This document shows positions 33,501-43,152 of a stretch of DNA of 64,000 nucleotides, piece after piece (within the stretch, counting starts at the first letter, position 1; each line of letters begins with the position of its first letter). The notes under the pieces are model-generated. The model was not told the origin of the DNA and made no database searches. It saw only the letters and a list, made by a program, of their open reading frames with translations. Source of the stretch: Pseudomonas orientalis (GTDB lineage: Bacteria > Pseudomonadota > Gammaproteobacteria > Pseudomonadales > Pseudomonadaceae); assembly GCF_002934065.1 (NCBI RefSeq), contig NZ_CP018049.1, forward strand, positions 4,028,501 to 4,092,500, in the 5' to 3' direction. The position numbers and the translations under genes are program-made.

Positions 33501-35324
33501 AAACGCTCTAAAGCCCTGGTAGCACTGGAGCAAACAAACCCACCCATCAATGTCAACCCTGCGACCGGAGGCACCACACTGGCTTCGCTCACGGACACCG
33601 ATAATCTGCGCCTACCCTTCAACACCGAGCTGGTAGCGCGCTGGGACAAGCTCGAAAGTCGCCTGCATAACCTGCGGTACAATCTCGATATCACTGGCAA
33701 ACCCTTGCGCCTGTCGCTGTACGCAAGCCCGCTCTCACCTCTGAAACTGTTGGCCAGCCGCAGCAGCGGTGCCTTCGGTGAAGGAGGCGCAGCGCCGTTC
33801 ATTGACGCGCAAGTCGGCCATTATCGCTTCCAGATCATGCTGGGCCACGCGCTCACGGCAACCGAGGCGGTGATTCAATTCGGCAATACGATGCTGAGCC
33901 TGATTGAGCGCAAGGAACAGGCTGAATACCTGGAGTTGCAGCAACAACAAGCCTGGGACTTGGCCAATATCGTCGTCACCCAACAACACCAGGCATTGTT
34001 GCTCGACGAGAAAAACCGCCAGGCACTCGGCGCCAGTCGTAGCATGATCGAATCCCGGATGCGCCACTACGAACGCCTGCTCACCGAAGGCATCAGCCCC
34101 GCAGAAGCGCACGCAGGCCAACTCTACCTGATCAGTAGCGGATTCGAGGCCACAGGTTCCGCCGCCGCCGCCGCGGCCGGCATCGCGATGATCGCGCCGA
34201 ACATCTTTGGTACAAGTACCGGCGGGTCGCGCTGGGAGGGCCCGTTTTATGCCGCCCAAGCCTTGGCTCAAGGCGTCGCGACGGCGTTGCGCGGCACTGC
34301 CGCAGACCTGGATCGTTCCGAGCAATTCAACCGTCGAGAGCAAGAATGGGCGCATGCCCAGGATCAGGCCCGCCTCGAACTGGCCCAGGTCGATGCCCAG
34401 TTACAAGCCTATGCCGAGCAGGAAAAAGCCACGCGCCTGCAATTACGCCTGGCCGAGACCTCCCTGACCCAGGCCTGGTCGAACTATCAATTGCTGGCCA
34501 AGCGCTTTACCAGGGCACAACTGTATGAGTGGCTCAATGTACAACTGAGCAAGTTCTACTACCAAGTCTATGACCTGAGCCTTTCCCTGTGCCGCACCGC
34601 GCAAGCGTGCCGGCAGTACGAAGTCGCAGACTATGCGAGCACGTTTATCCAGCCCGGTGCCTGGAACAATAACTACCGCGGCTACCTGGCGGGTGAAGCC
34701 CTGAAGCTGTCGCTATTGAAGATGAATGCGGCCTATGTGAACCATAACGTGCGGGACCTGGAGATCGTCAAGACCCTCTCCCTGCGTCATCGCATGATCG
34801 ATTGCGAAGTCACCACGACCACAACCGGTACAACCGGCACTCAATCATCGAGTATGCAAGGCACTTGGGCGAGGCACAAACAGCAACTGGTCGATAAGGG
34901 CACGCTGTGCTTCAAGTTGTCCGAGGCTCTGTTTGAAGAGGATTATCCCCACCACATCCTGCGTCGAATAAAAGGCATCAGCGTGTCGTTGCCCGCGACG
35001 TTAGGCCCCTATGAAGACATTAAGGCAATACTGACCCAGACCAACAACGAAATCGTATTGCCCACAGGCGAGCGGCGCCGCGACATGCGTGCCCATCAGC
35101 AAATCGCACTGTCCACCGGCCTGGATGACAACGGCCTGTTCACCCTCAACTTTGAGAGTCACGATCGCTACTTGCCCTTCGAATACACCGGGGCCATCTC
35201 CGACTGGACCTTGGAATTCCCCAATCACACCCAGCAAAAAGCCCTACTCGAATCGATCAACGATATCGTCATTCACCTGCGTTACACCGCCAGAGTGCCG
35301 GCTGCCAGCGGGGGCAAGGCATGA
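30501..35324 (+). CDS. tcaB: Tc toxin subunit A, C-terminal half (TcaB-like)
   Basis: 1607 residues; SD aagga 8 nt before ATG 30501. It holds the neuraminidase-like and receptor-binding region and the pore-forming shaft of TcA. Visible are the ABC-toxin N-terminal block (LEPGYEKQGMTAQQDTLWRE), YTYYWRSLD-like repeats, and, near residues 900-1000, YFWELFLYVPWLVTHRL and QTWLKYIFDP. The coiled-coil shaft is rich in Glu/Gln/Leu (about 1120-1340), with the Ala/Gly hairpin ATGSAAAAAAGIAMIAPNIF at the likely pore tip. TcaA plus TcaB (2541 residues) is about the length of unsplit TcdA. Residues about 443-700 are coded by markedly AT-richer DNA. It overlaps tcaC by 4 bp. Confidence 0.92.
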   Translation: MSHSLNQQLNESLRDAMLAYYLTYKVPPELKEKITQADDLYEYWLLDVQVSQAVPTSPVACAISSLQQYITRIQLGLEPGYEKQGMTAQQDTLWREQLHTYALWNANQQLRYHPANYLDPTLRRDKTDSFEQLENDLSQYRIQADTVTTAVHNYLARFEETANIRTINGYIDADLSKLHSGTYYFVGKSSSENTYYWRSLDLSKRAGPVPFQDAWSDWEKINLSVSDATAEQSIRPVYFNNRLFFIWAECIKPAPTSSVSPAQADSEKKQLPEWINSRYVKFRLNFSYKKHDGSWSAPKACIEEHCATEDVNALTSAFLKTITQTVAIVDSNGPPVLFLSVLATSRKDPKQQENFIGKFFQAVHVDQSFNITTIADGGSPERYSVLPGSKAEEEINRLLEHFDPSQKTKVQAVVKGKDQSVSGYYSELLPDTARQYLTFFAHKNQGNLQFKVTPPNKHSISPKEETITENNNHWNFEKNREKIKNPETRDVSFDSNTNELVFTSTLNKNFRQSYSVTLTKAGPKDIIITLRVEDALDDPKATQLKLTSGSNITGSTDELNTDFYALYFKNTVTHDEFPNAVHIENGLLISANSKDGETVSLENNYIDKNAFISLYTSPKNSIQVTLNRYRKYTEPNKETSLHAQNTLTIKRPNVSTSNLRVYKHIIMRANFKDYPFTEKINANSHQIINYQDTAHESLTGSNPELPTGHRVTARIPVTTAEITSGITLIHGVATLEPAKEDDSTILGYALKATTLTLAPSTSGTTFNQQLAPTIKRQTSEKLGTAEFIDFPTSTSTPSADTPPRLRMNTCFAGNLVKEANVSLEHLFSLTPKTWQEPPLTPDGAAEDIDFNGAHGKYFWELFLYVPWLVTHRLNQEQQYVEAQTWLKYIFDPGRLADKYSERPAFWGFNELVRTGPLPGSVTHDPHKLAIRSPVHFRKAIYLLYLDIVLNRGDAAYRQLTPDSLTQAKLWYTRANHFLGPRPRVTTTEPWNEITLENLTTKRSKALVALEQTNPPINVNPATGGTTLASLTDTDNLRLPFNTELVARWDKLESRLHNLRYNLDITGKPLRLSLYASPLSPLKLLASRSSGAFGEGGAAPFIDAQVGHYRFQIMLGHALTATEAVIQFGNTMLSLIERKEQAEYLELQQQQAWDLANIVVTQQHQALLLDEKNRQALGASRSMIESRMRHYERLLTEGISPAEAHAGQLYLISSGFEATGSAAAAAAGIAMIAPNIFGTSTGGSRWEGPFYAAQALAQGVATALRGTAADLDRSEQFNRREQEWAHAQDQARLELAQVDAQLQAYAEQEKATRLQLRLAETSLTQAWSNYQLLAKRFTRAQLYEWLNVQLSKFYYQVYDLSLSLCRTAQACRQYEVADYASTFIQPGAWNNNYRGYLAGEALKLSLLKMNAAYVNHNVRDLEIVKTLSLRHRMIDCEVTTTTTGTTGTQSSSMQGTWARHKQQLVDKGTLCFKLSEALFEEDYPHHILRRIKGISVSLPATLGPYEDIKAILTQTNNEIVLPTGERRRDMRAHQQIALSTGLDDNGLFTLNFESHDRYLPFEYTGAISDWTLEFPNHTQQKALLESINDIVIHLRYTARVPAASGGKA

Positions 35325-38300
35325 ACGACGATACGCTCAACCTCCAGGTCAATACCCCGGCCCTGCCCAAAGGCGGCGCTGCCATTCAAGGCACCGGCAA
35401 AGGCTGGGGCGATGTCGGTGCCAGCGGAATGGCCACCTTTGAAATTCCCTTGCCGATCTCCCCCGCGCGCGGCTACGCGCCGGCCATGTCGCTGACCTAC
35501 CAAAGCGGCGCCGGTAACGGCCCCTTCGGCCTGGGCTGGGGAGTGCCTCTTGGCGCCGTCAGCCGACGTACAACCCATGGCGTGCCAGCGTACACGCCGC
35601 ACGATGTGCTGGTGGGCCCCGACGCGCAAATCTGGCTACCGGAACGCGATGCCGAGGGGGCGATCAGCAGCCGCCGCCTCGCCTCATTCAACGGTTTGGC
35701 ACTGCCAACCACGTATACGGTGACCCGCCACTTCCCCAGGATCGAGACCCGCTTCGACCGTATCGAACACTGGCAATCGGCAACCGACACGGCCGGCTTC
35801 TGGTTGATACAGAGTGCCAATGGCAGTCAGCACTTTTACGGAAAAACCCCGTTGGCCCGGATTGCCGATCCGGACCACCCGCACCATGTGGCGCAATGGT
35901 TGTTGCAGGAAAGCCTGAATACCCACGGCGAACACATTTATTATCACTACAAAAAAGAAACCGATCCCTCACGCTACCCGAGGGACTGTCGAGCCCAGCG
36001 TTACCTGGAGCGCGTCTGCTACGGCAACTTCACCGCCAAGGAGCAGGAACAGCTCTACCTCTGGAAGACCGACGATGAGCCGGGCATGGGTTGGCACTTT
36101 CAGTTGCTCTTTGACTATGGCGAACGTGACCTTGAGTTGGATAAGCGGCCGACGTATCAGAAAATCCTGGAGTGGCCGACACGACCCGATCCCTGCTCGG
36201 ATTTTGCCTTTGGCTTTGAGTTACGCACCCTGCGCCGCTGCAGCCAGATTCTGATGTTTCACCACTTCCCTAAAGAAACAAAAATGGGTCTCGACCCTGT
36301 GCTGTCCAGGCGCCTGCTACTGGAATACCGCACATCCAGCCATGTCAGCCTGTTGAGCGGGGTCCATGAGCAAGCCTTCGACAGCGCGGGCAATAGCGTG
36401 AGCCGCCCGCCGCTGGAGTGTTTTTACCAATCGAGCCGGCTCAAGGTGGACAAGAGCGGGTATAAGCCCTTCAGTTCGCTGCCCGGGCTGCATGACAGCG
36501 ATCGCTATCAACTGGTCGATCTGTATGGCGAAGGCATACCCGGTGTGTTGTATCGCGCTGACAAGAGTTGGTACTACCGTGAACCGCTCAGGCCGCAGCA
36601 CACCAAACCCAGCGACGCGGTGATTTACGGCGCGGCCCAGGAGTTGGCGCGGGTGCCGGTCGCCGACAGCACCCGGCCCATCCACCAGGCGCTGGCCGAT
36701 GTGGACGGTGATGGCCGTTTGGACTGGCTGGTTGCCCACCCAGGAATGAGCGGCTTTTTCAGCCTGGACGAGCAGCGCAACTGGTCAACCTTCACGCCGT
36801 TCGATGCGTTCCCGTCGGAATTTTTCCATCCCCAGGGAATACTCGCCGACTTGATGGGGGCGGGGCGTCCTGACGTTGCCATGATCGGCCCCCGTAGCGT
36901 GCGCCTGTATGCCAATCGCCGAAAAAAAGGCTTCGAACCCGCCATCGAGGTGCCTCATACGCTCGACGACGCTTTGCCGATCGTTTCCGCCTCGCCCAAC
37001 GAACTGGTGGCGTTCAGCGATGTACTCGCCACGGGCCAACAGCATCTGGTGCGTATCCGGCATAACGAAGTGAAATGTTGGCCGAACCTGGGTCGAGGAC
37101 GCTTTGCCCGAGGGTTTGTGCTGGCTACGTTGCCGTTGCGTTATGAAACGTTCAAGTCAGCCAATGTACTGCTCGTCGACCTTAATGGAGGTGGCGCTAC
37201 GGACTTGCTGTATTTGAGCGCCGCCCACCTGTGTATCTTCCTCAATAAAGGCGGCAACGGCTTCGAGGCACAGGCGATCAAAGTCCCGTGGCCAGAGGGT
37301 GTGCAGTATGACGACCACTGTCAGGTCAACATCGTCGACGTGAGCGGTCGTGGCTGCCCTAGCCTGATCCTGACCGCCGCCCACCAGACCCCCATCCATT
37401 GGCGCTATGACTTTTTCAGCCACAAGCCCTGGCTACTCATGCGCACCGACAACAACATGGGCGCCCAGGCTGCGATCAAATATCGCAGCAGTGCTCAGGA
37501 GTGGCTGGACGAAAAACGCGAGCTGCATGCCAAGGGCCAGCCTGCTATCAGCCAGTTACCCTTTGCGCTGATGCTGGTCAGCCAACACACCCAACGAGAC
37601 GAAATTACCGGCAACCAACTGACCCAGCGCATGCGCTATCGTCAGGCTTATTACGACCGCGTGGACCGTGAGTTTCGTGGCTTTGGGCTGTTGCTGCAAA
37701 CCGACACCGACAGCCGCAAGGATGCCCCCCACGCCCCGGGTTCCAGCGCCCCCGTGCTCAGCAAAACCTGGTTTCATACCGGGCAATCCCTTGACATGCC
37801 CAGCCTCGGCCATAGTACTCACGACCTGCACGCCAAGGCTCCCGGCCGCACGCTGGTCAGTCGCTACAGGGGGACAGCTCAGGCACAGCCGCTGGATCAT
37901 CACGACGACTTGATCAGCGATCCTGCACCACTGCTCGCACGCGAAGTGGCACGCGCACTCAGCGGCAGTGTGCTACGGGTGGAGGTGGCAGCAGCGGACC
38001 CGGCGCAAGGCACCGTGCCCTATGCAGTCACGCAACAGCGGTATCTGGTCCGTGAACTGGCGCCGGCGAGTGCCCATACGCCCTACGCCTGTTTGCTGCC
38101 GTTGGTCCTGGAGTCGATCAGCTATCAATATGAAGGCGTGAAAGACGATCCCGTCTGCCAGCACCAGATCAATCTGCGCTGGGATGCCTATGGCTGCCTG
38201 GTGCATGGCGTAACCGTGCATTATGCCCGCCGTACCACCGCCGACAGCCCGCCGCCCGCCGTGCTGGTGGATGAGCACCAGCAGCGCTGGTGGCGCGATA

Positions 38301-39895
38301 CCCACGACAACGCGCAACAGCTCTATTACCTGAGCGAAACGCTGGCGCAGCCCATTCATCTGGACGACGCACAGCAGTGGTGCCTGGCCTTGCCCTACCG
38401 CCAACGACACAACGCCCTGGTGCTCGACAAGGCGCCGGTGTCTGGCGGGCTGGACCCTGCGCGTATCGCCTATGAGGTGTTCATCGATACCAGCGTCGGG
38501 CCGTTGGCCGCAGGGGCCAGCCGCACACTGAGCGGCTTGTCGCTGCAGTACTACCGGCAGGCCGGTGGTTCGGGTAAAACCCTGGAACCTGGCGTCGCCA
38601 CTGCCCAGGCATTGACTGACTACCTGGAAACCGCCGAGCTGGATGACCAGGCCCTACATGTCTACAACGACATTCCGGCCATGCCCAACCAACCCAAGGT
38701 GGACCTGACGCAAAAGCTCACCGACAGCGGTTATCACACCATGGCGATGTTTTTTCTGTTCGACGGCGAGGTGCCTCCCGAGGAAAACCGACTGTGGTCG
38801 ATTCGCCGCCACTTTCCCCGCTATGACAAGCCCAGCCGGTTTTATCGATTGAGGACGCTGCGGGCCACCGAGGCCCACGGCGAAACGAGCCTGCAATATG
38901 ACGCCTACTTGCTGCAAACCCTGCAGGTAAAAACCCCAGACGGTTGCGTGACCAAAGCCGAATACGACTATCAATTGCTGCTGCCTACAAAAATCGTCGA
39001 CCCGAACGGCACGATTCAAGAAGCGCTCTATGACGGTTTTGGGCAGTTGCTCGCCAGCACGTTTTACGGCCGTGAACAAAGCCTCAGAGTGGGTTTCGCC
39101 GCCCTGGAAAGCTACCGCCCGCTCAAGAATGTGACGCCCGAATCAGCCATCGAACAGGCGCCAAGCGTGCTGCAAGACATGGCCAGCGCGCACTGCTACG
39201 CCCCGTTCAGTTGGATGGGCAGCATCGACTTGGCCCTCGTCAAGCCTGAGTGGATCACCAAGGACTATCTGCTCCCCAGCGGGCATATCCGCATGAGCGC
39301 GCGAGCGCGCCTGAGTAGTGGTCGCCAGCCCCTCGGCGACAGTGAAAAACAACTCAAGGCGTTGATCGATAAGGCCAGCCGTACGCCGGTACATAGGCTC
39401 ATGTTGCAAGCCGACCGCTACCCCGGCGATACCGAACAACAGGTTCGCATGACCCTGACCTGCTGGGATGGCTTCGGCCGCTCGTTACAGACCAAGCAAA
39501 AGACCGAACCCGGCAAGGCCCTTGCGGTGGACGACAAGGGCAACCTGCTGGTCGATGAGGTGCCGGATACATCCGGCACCTCGAAGAAAAAGCTGCGCCA
39601 AGTGGATGCCGACCCCCGCTGGCGCGTCAGCGAGCGTGTCGAATACAACAACAAAGGCTTGGTCATACGTGTCTATCGCCCCTACTTCGCCAACAGCCAC
39701 GCCTACGTCAAGGATCACTCCATGCGCGAGCTGGGCCACAGCGACCGGCAATTGTATGACCCCCTCGGACGCCCGACGCAGACGTTCACTGCAGGGGGGT
39801 TCATGCGGCGTACCACCTATTGGGCCTGGTACACCGTCAATGAGGACGAAAACGACACCCATGAAGAGCTGAACGCAAGCCAAACGACTGACTGA
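35321..39895 (+). CDS. tcaC: Tc toxin subunit B (TcaC/TcdB-like)
   Basis: 1524 residues. TcB forms the lower half of the cocoon that encloses the toxic TcC tail and docks on TcA through a beta-propeller. An SpvB-type N-terminus is clear (LPKGGAAIQGTGKGWGDVGA, then GLGWGVPLGAVSRRTTHGVP). FG-GAP-like repeats follow (DVDGDGRLDWL, DLNGGGATDLLYL), then the TcdB middle domains (YRQAYYDRVDREFRGFG). The C-terminal part has RHS-like YNNKGLVIRVYRPYF and YDPLGRPTQTF. The length is normal for the family. The start overlaps the tcaB stop (ATGA). It converges on tccC copy 2, with only 39 bp between stops. Confidence 0.94.
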   Translation: MNDDTLNLQVNTPALPKGGAAIQGTGKGWGDVGASGMATFEIPLPISPARGYAPAMSLTYQSGAGNGPFGLGWGVPLGAVSRRTTHGVPAYTPHDVLVGPDAQIWLPERDAEGAISSRRLASFNGLALPTTYTVTRHFPRIETRFDRIEHWQSATDTAGFWLIQSANGSQHFYGKTPLARIADPDHPHHVAQWLLQESLNTHGEHIYYHYKKETDPSRYPRDCRAQRYLERVCYGNFTAKEQEQLYLWKTDDEPGMGWHFQLLFDYGERDLELDKRPTYQKILEWPTRPDPCSDFAFGFELRTLRRCSQILMFHHFPKETKMGLDPVLSRRLLLEYRTSSHVSLLSGVHEQAFDSAGNSVSRPPLECFYQSSRLKVDKSGYKPFSSLPGLHDSDRYQLVDLYGEGIPGVLYRADKSWYYREPLRPQHTKPSDAVIYGAAQELARVPVADSTRPIHQALADVDGDGRLDWLVAHPGMSGFFSLDEQRNWSTFTPFDAFPSEFFHPQGILADLMGAGRPDVAMIGPRSVRLYANRRKKGFEPAIEVPHTLDDALPIVSASPNELVAFSDVLATGQQHLVRIRHNEVKCWPNLGRGRFARGFVLATLPLRYETFKSANVLLVDLNGGGATDLLYLSAAHLCIFLNKGGNGFEAQAIKVPWPEGVQYDDHCQVNIVDVSGRGCPSLILTAAHQTPIHWRYDFFSHKPWLLMRTDNNMGAQAAIKYRSSAQEWLDEKRELHAKGQPAISQLPFALMLVSQHTQRDEITGNQLTQRMRYRQAYYDRVDREFRGFGLLLQTDTDSRKDAPHAPGSSAPVLSKTWFHTGQSLDMPSLGHSTHDLHAKAPGRTLVSRYRGTAQAQPLDHHDDLISDPAPLLAREVARALSGSVLRVEVAAADPAQGTVPYAVTQQRYLVRELAPASAHTPYACLLPLVLESISYQYEGVKDDPVCQHQINLRWDAYGCLVHGVTVHYARRTTADSPPPAVLVDEHQQRWWRDTHDNAQQLYYLSETLAQPIHLDDAQQWCLALPYRQRHNALVLDKAPVSGGLDPARIAYEVFIDTSVGPLAAGASRTLSGLSLQYYRQAGGSGKTLEPGVATAQALTDYLETAELDDQALHVYNDIPAMPNQPKVDLTQKLTDSGYHTMAMFFLFDGEVPPEENRLWSIRRHFPRYDKPSRFYRLRTLRATEAHGETSLQYDAYLLQTLQVKTPDGCVTKAEYDYQLLLPTKIVDPNGTIQEALYDGFGQLLASTFYGREQSLRVGFAALESYRPLKNVTPESAIEQAPSVLQDMASAHCYAPFSWMGSIDLALVKPEWITKDYLLPSGHIRMSARARLSSGRQPLGDSEKQLKALIDKASRTPVHRLMLQADRYPGDTEQQVRMTLTCWDGFGRSLQTKQKTEPGKALAVDDKGNLLVDEVPDTSGTSKKKLRQVDADPRWRVSERVEYNNKGLVIRVYRPYFANSHAYVKDHSMRELGHSDRQLYDPLGRPTQTFTAGGFMRRTTYWAWYTVNEDENDTHEELNASQTTD

Positions 39896-39901
39896 CGAAC
39901 C

Positions 39902-39923
39902 ATGGGCCGCTGCGCCGGCCCAT
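39902..39923. terminator. Bidirectional terminator between tcaC and tccC copy 2
   Basis: ATGGGCCG (39902-39909) and CGGCCCAT (39916-39923) make an 8-bp stem with a 6-nt loop, centred between the convergent stops. A moderately T-rich run follows on the plus strand (tcatcttctcgtc). The hairpin is sure; termination is inferred. Confidence 0.6.
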
Positions 39924-39934
39924 TCATCTTCTCG

Positions 39935-42922
39935 TCAGGATCGCCGGGCCGTGCCCCAGCGCGACGCAAAGGTTGTATACCCGCGCCTGGCAAACGTTAC
40001 GAAAAAGCCGCGCCATTCGGTCAGTGATGCAATCACGCCGCGGGCCGCCATGACAATCGTTCGAGTGGTCCGGCTTTGGGCGGCCTGGGGCAAGCCCGTC
40101 AGCGCAACGGCCAATGCCTCGACACCAGACACGGCCCAATGCGTCCACACCTGATTGAACATTCTGCTCAGCCCACCATGCGCCGTCGCGACAGGGTCCG
40201 GCAGTTGCACGGTCAGGCCGTGGGGGTCGTGGGCAGCGCTCGGGTGACCGCCACGAATCATCGTTCCCATCGCCGCATCGTAGGCTTCTATTAAGGGTGA
40301 GACATTGGGTTGCATCAGCGCGGGCACTTCCCCGCCGTAAACAGCGTTGGCCACGGTTGCAAGACCATAGGCCGCCGTCGTTCCTGCGGTACGCGTGACC
40401 CTGCCGCGCAGGGGTGTGCTGCCCCAGGAGACGCCGGTACCGTGCCCACGAAGGACCTGCTGAACCAGTTCCCTGGAGAGCGCGCGCACATGCCCGCCCA
40501 ACCGCTGGACCGCCACCGGGTCCCAGGTGTGCCCGGCTTGATCACCTATCGAGTCGCCATGCATGGCATACCCCATACCCGCACCAGTTGCAAAAACAGC
40601 ACCGATCTGTGGCGCATATTGCGTCCAGTTGCCGGCGATACCGGTGCTCATATGTGCCGTGGACACTGCATCCAGCACCGCCACGGTAAGGCGCAAGATT
40701 TGGTTGCGTTGCTCCGTGGGCTGGAGGGTGCTGAAGACCGCCAGATCGACGCCCGTCGCGATGGCATTGGCGATATAGGTGGATAAACCATCGCGAATCG
40801 CTGCCGACGAGGCCGCTTGTATCCTCGTGCGCATAACCCTCCCTATATTCGCGAGCCTGCGGCTGATGGAAAGCCTGCGTATCTGTTTGTCATCCGGCGC
40901 CTCCAGAGCCGGTGCGGCGGCGAGCCCTTGCGCATCGACCTTGCTAACCGGATTACCGCCAACCATGGCGTACAGATTCAAGCCATCGGCATCGCCGGTC
41001 GGGTCCGGGCTGATCCAACGGTATAACCACGGCGCGTAATACCTGAAGCCGTAGTAATACAGCCCGCTGGCATCGCGCTCCTTGCCCGAATAACGGATGA
41101 ACCTGTAACTCGCCTCGCTGGCGCTTTTCGCCGCCCACCACGCGGTCCCGCCGTAGGGGTAATAACTTTCCTGGCTGAGCAGTTGCGCCTGCTCGCCCAG
41201 TTCCAGGCTGCTGCTGCCCACGTGGTCCGACAAGCCGTAACGGATCTGCGTATCCTGACGCCGCCCCGAAGGGTGGCGATCCCACATCAGGACGCGAACG
41301 GTGGTCGTACCCACATCGAGGTTGAGTACATTCAGTTGCTCACCCGTTGCGCTGTCATGGCGAATTTCCAGTCCCGGCAAGTAACGCACCTCGGCCGTAT
41401 GCAGCACGCCCCGAGCCTGGGAGACCCGACGCTTGAGGATGCGCTGGCCCGTGGCATCGTAGGCGTAACGTTCTTCATCGTCGTTGCCGCCCTCGCGCCG
41501 CACGTGCGTGAGGCGCACCAGCTGGTTGCGCACATCCCAGTCCATCTTTTGATTGCCTGCCAATGCTTGCAGATTGCCGTTGCGATCAAAACCCTGGCCC
41601 AACCCTGGCGCGGCCTTGCCGTTGGCCTGCGTCAGAAAGTGATTGCTGCCCGCGGCGACGCTCATCTGCCGCGTGAAGCCGGTGCCGCTGCTGGGCACAT
41701 GTTGCAACTCGAGCAAATTGCCGGCGGCGTCATAGCGCAGCCGCTGGGTGTAGCGACGCCATACGCTGTCGTCAGCCGAGCCAAACGTCACACTCGTCGG
41801 TAACGCCGGGCCTCCCGTGTTGCCGGCGGTTTCGCGGCCGGTGGCTTTGGTCAGCTGCGATAACGAGTCGTACTCATAAAGGCTGGCCGAACTGATTCGG
41901 GTGTTGCTGGACCATTGCGTCGGCTGGGCAAGGTCGTCGATCCGCACGACGTTGCCAACGCAGTCATAGTCGTAGCGCAAGTCTTGCAGCAATGCGCCGG
42001 GTTGCGAGGGCAGACGAGCGGTCATTTGCTGCAAGCGACCATCCGATTCACCGTATTGCATGGCACGCACAACGCCATTGCCGGCGCGCTCGCTGAGCAC
42101 CTGACCCGCTGCGTTGTAGTGCCGCTGGCCCAGCACCTGAGTACGCACGCCGTCCTTGGGCGTCACAATAATGCTCGCCGGTTGGCCGTCAATGCCGTAG
42201 GCGTAGTCGAAGCGATTGCCCTTGGCGTCCGTGTGATGCAGGCGCTCACCCAGCGCGTTGAACCCAATGGATGTCTGGAACCTTTCGGGCTCCAGGCGCA
42301 CCTCGCGTTGTGCATCGAGCTGCGGCCAATCCAGCGTGGCATCGGCCTGCCGAAAGCGTCGGGTCTGCTGAGCAACTTCTGCGTGCAGCCCATACCGCTC
42401 GTGAAACAACGAGCCGCCGCCGTCATCGTGGCGAATCACTCGGCCACAGCGGTTGCGTGCAGCCTCTTCATTCGAAGATGAAGCATAGGCAAGACGCTCG
42501 ACGCACAGCGCTTGCCCGTCACTGGCCGCCTGCTCGAAGACCGCGACCGGCCGCAGATATTGATCGTAGTGATGAGCCTGGTGAGCGCCCCGCCCATCCC
42601 ATTCTTCCAGTAAGTGCCCGGCCGCCCCCATCAGCGTCAGTCGCCAGCCGGCATCCACACTGTCAGTGCGCAACGCTTGCCCGCCCAGGCTATAGACCGT
42701 GCGTTGATTGGGCGCGGTGTCGGGCTGTGCACGTGACAGCGCAAACAACCGTGGGTCCCATTGTTCAATCATCAAGCCTGTACTGCCAAATACCTGACGA
42801 TGAATGCGCACTTGCGGTTCAACCTCCGCGCTTGAGCGGTGGTAATCGACGTTACGAACAATTAACCCACGCGGGTCGACCGCGACCAGGGACGGCGTGT
42901 TTCGATGGATGGAATCAGACAT
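39935..42922 (-). CDS. tccC: TccC-type toxin complex subunit (payload 2)
   Basis: 995 residues; start ATG 42922 (MSDSIHRNTPSLVAVDPRG). It has the same layout as copy 1: N-terminal region, RHS repeats (LRYDYDCVGNVVRIDDLA, RLRYDAAGNLLELQHVPSS) and the core end GLYYYGFRYYAPWLYRWISP with DGLNLYAMVGGNPVSKVDAQ. After about residue 669 follows a unique tail of about 326 residues. It is rich in Ala/Gly and hydrophobic helices (GLSTYIANAIATGVDLAVF, IGAVFATGAGMGYAMHGDSI, AVSGVEALAVALTGLPQAA), with a basic C-terminus. I recognise no toxin family; membrane activity is possible. The reading frame is intact. Confidence 0.9.
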   Translation of the reverse strand: MSDSIHRNTPSLVAVDPRGLIVRNVDYHRSSAEVEPQVRIHRQVFGSTGLMIEQWDPRLFALSRAQPDTAPNQRTVYSLGGQALRTDSVDAGWRLTLMGAAGHLLEEWDGRGAHQAHHYDQYLRPVAVFEQAASDGQALCVERLAYASSSNEEAARNRCGRVIRHDDGGGSLFHERYGLHAEVAQQTRRFRQADATLDWPQLDAQREVRLEPERFQTSIGFNALGERLHHTDAKGNRFDYAYGIDGQPASIIVTPKDGVRTQVLGQRHYNAAGQVLSERAGNGVVRAMQYGESDGRLQQMTARLPSQPGALLQDLRYDYDCVGNVVRIDDLAQPTQWSSNTRISSASLYEYDSLSQLTKATGRETAGNTGGPALPTSVTFGSADDSVWRRYTQRLRYDAAGNLLELQHVPSSGTGFTRQMSVAAGSNHFLTQANGKAAPGLGQGFDRNGNLQALAGNQKMDWDVRNQLVRLTHVRREGGNDDEERYAYDATGQRILKRRVSQARGVLHTAEVRYLPGLEIRHDSATGEQLNVLNLDVGTTTVRVLMWDRHPSGRRQDTQIRYGLSDHVGSSSLELGEQAQLLSQESYYPYGGTAWWAAKSASEASYRFIRYSGKERDASGLYYYGFRYYAPWLYRWISPDPTGDADGLNLYAMVGGNPVSKVDAQGLAAAPALEAPDDKQIRRLSISRRLANIGRVMRTRIQAASSAAIRDGLSTYIANAIATGVDLAVFSTLQPTEQRNQILRLTVAVLDAVSTAHMSTGIAGNWTQYAPQIGAVFATGAGMGYAMHGDSIGDQAGHTWDPVAVQRLGGHVRALSRELVQQVLRGHGTGVSWGSTPLRGRVTRTAGTTAAYGLATVANAVYGGEVPALMQPNVSPLIEAYDAAMGTMIRGGHPSAAHDPHGLTVQLPDPVATAHGGLSRMFNQVWTHWAVSGVEALAVALTGLPQAAQSRTTRTIVMAARGVIASLTEWRGFFVTFARRGYTTFASRWGTARRS

Positions 42923-42950
42923 GACCTCAAGACCTTATTGCTGAATAAGT

Positions 42951-42968
42951 AGTCCCGAAAGCCTAGGG
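42951..42968 (-). promoter_or_regulatory. Shared tccC upstream box, copy 2
   Basis: Coding strand CCCTAGGCTTTCGGGACT, ending 28 nt before the ATG. It matches copy 1 in its first 11 bases. Confidence 0.55.
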
Positions 42969-43032
42969 TTGGGAGAGTTGAGGAAGGTGGTGCGGGAGGA
43001 TGTTTTTGTGTGTCCGGGTACTGGCATCGCCC

Positions 43033-43052
43033 CGACCCGCTCACGCGGGTCG
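43033..43052. repeat. Strong hairpin between tccC copies 2 and 3
   Basis: CGACCCGC and GCGGGTCG form a perfect 8-bp stem with a TCAC loop. It lies 100 bp downstream of the copy 3 stop and about 110 bp upstream of the copy 2 start. No U-run follows on either strand. It may separate the two transcription units. Confidence 0.5.
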
Positions 43053-43152
43053 AGGCGGCGCTCTTGGAGATCAAATGTGGAAGTGGGCCCACTCCCACAG
43101 GGTATTTGCCAACTCATAAAAGTTGTGTAGACACCCATGCTGAATCGTTAGG

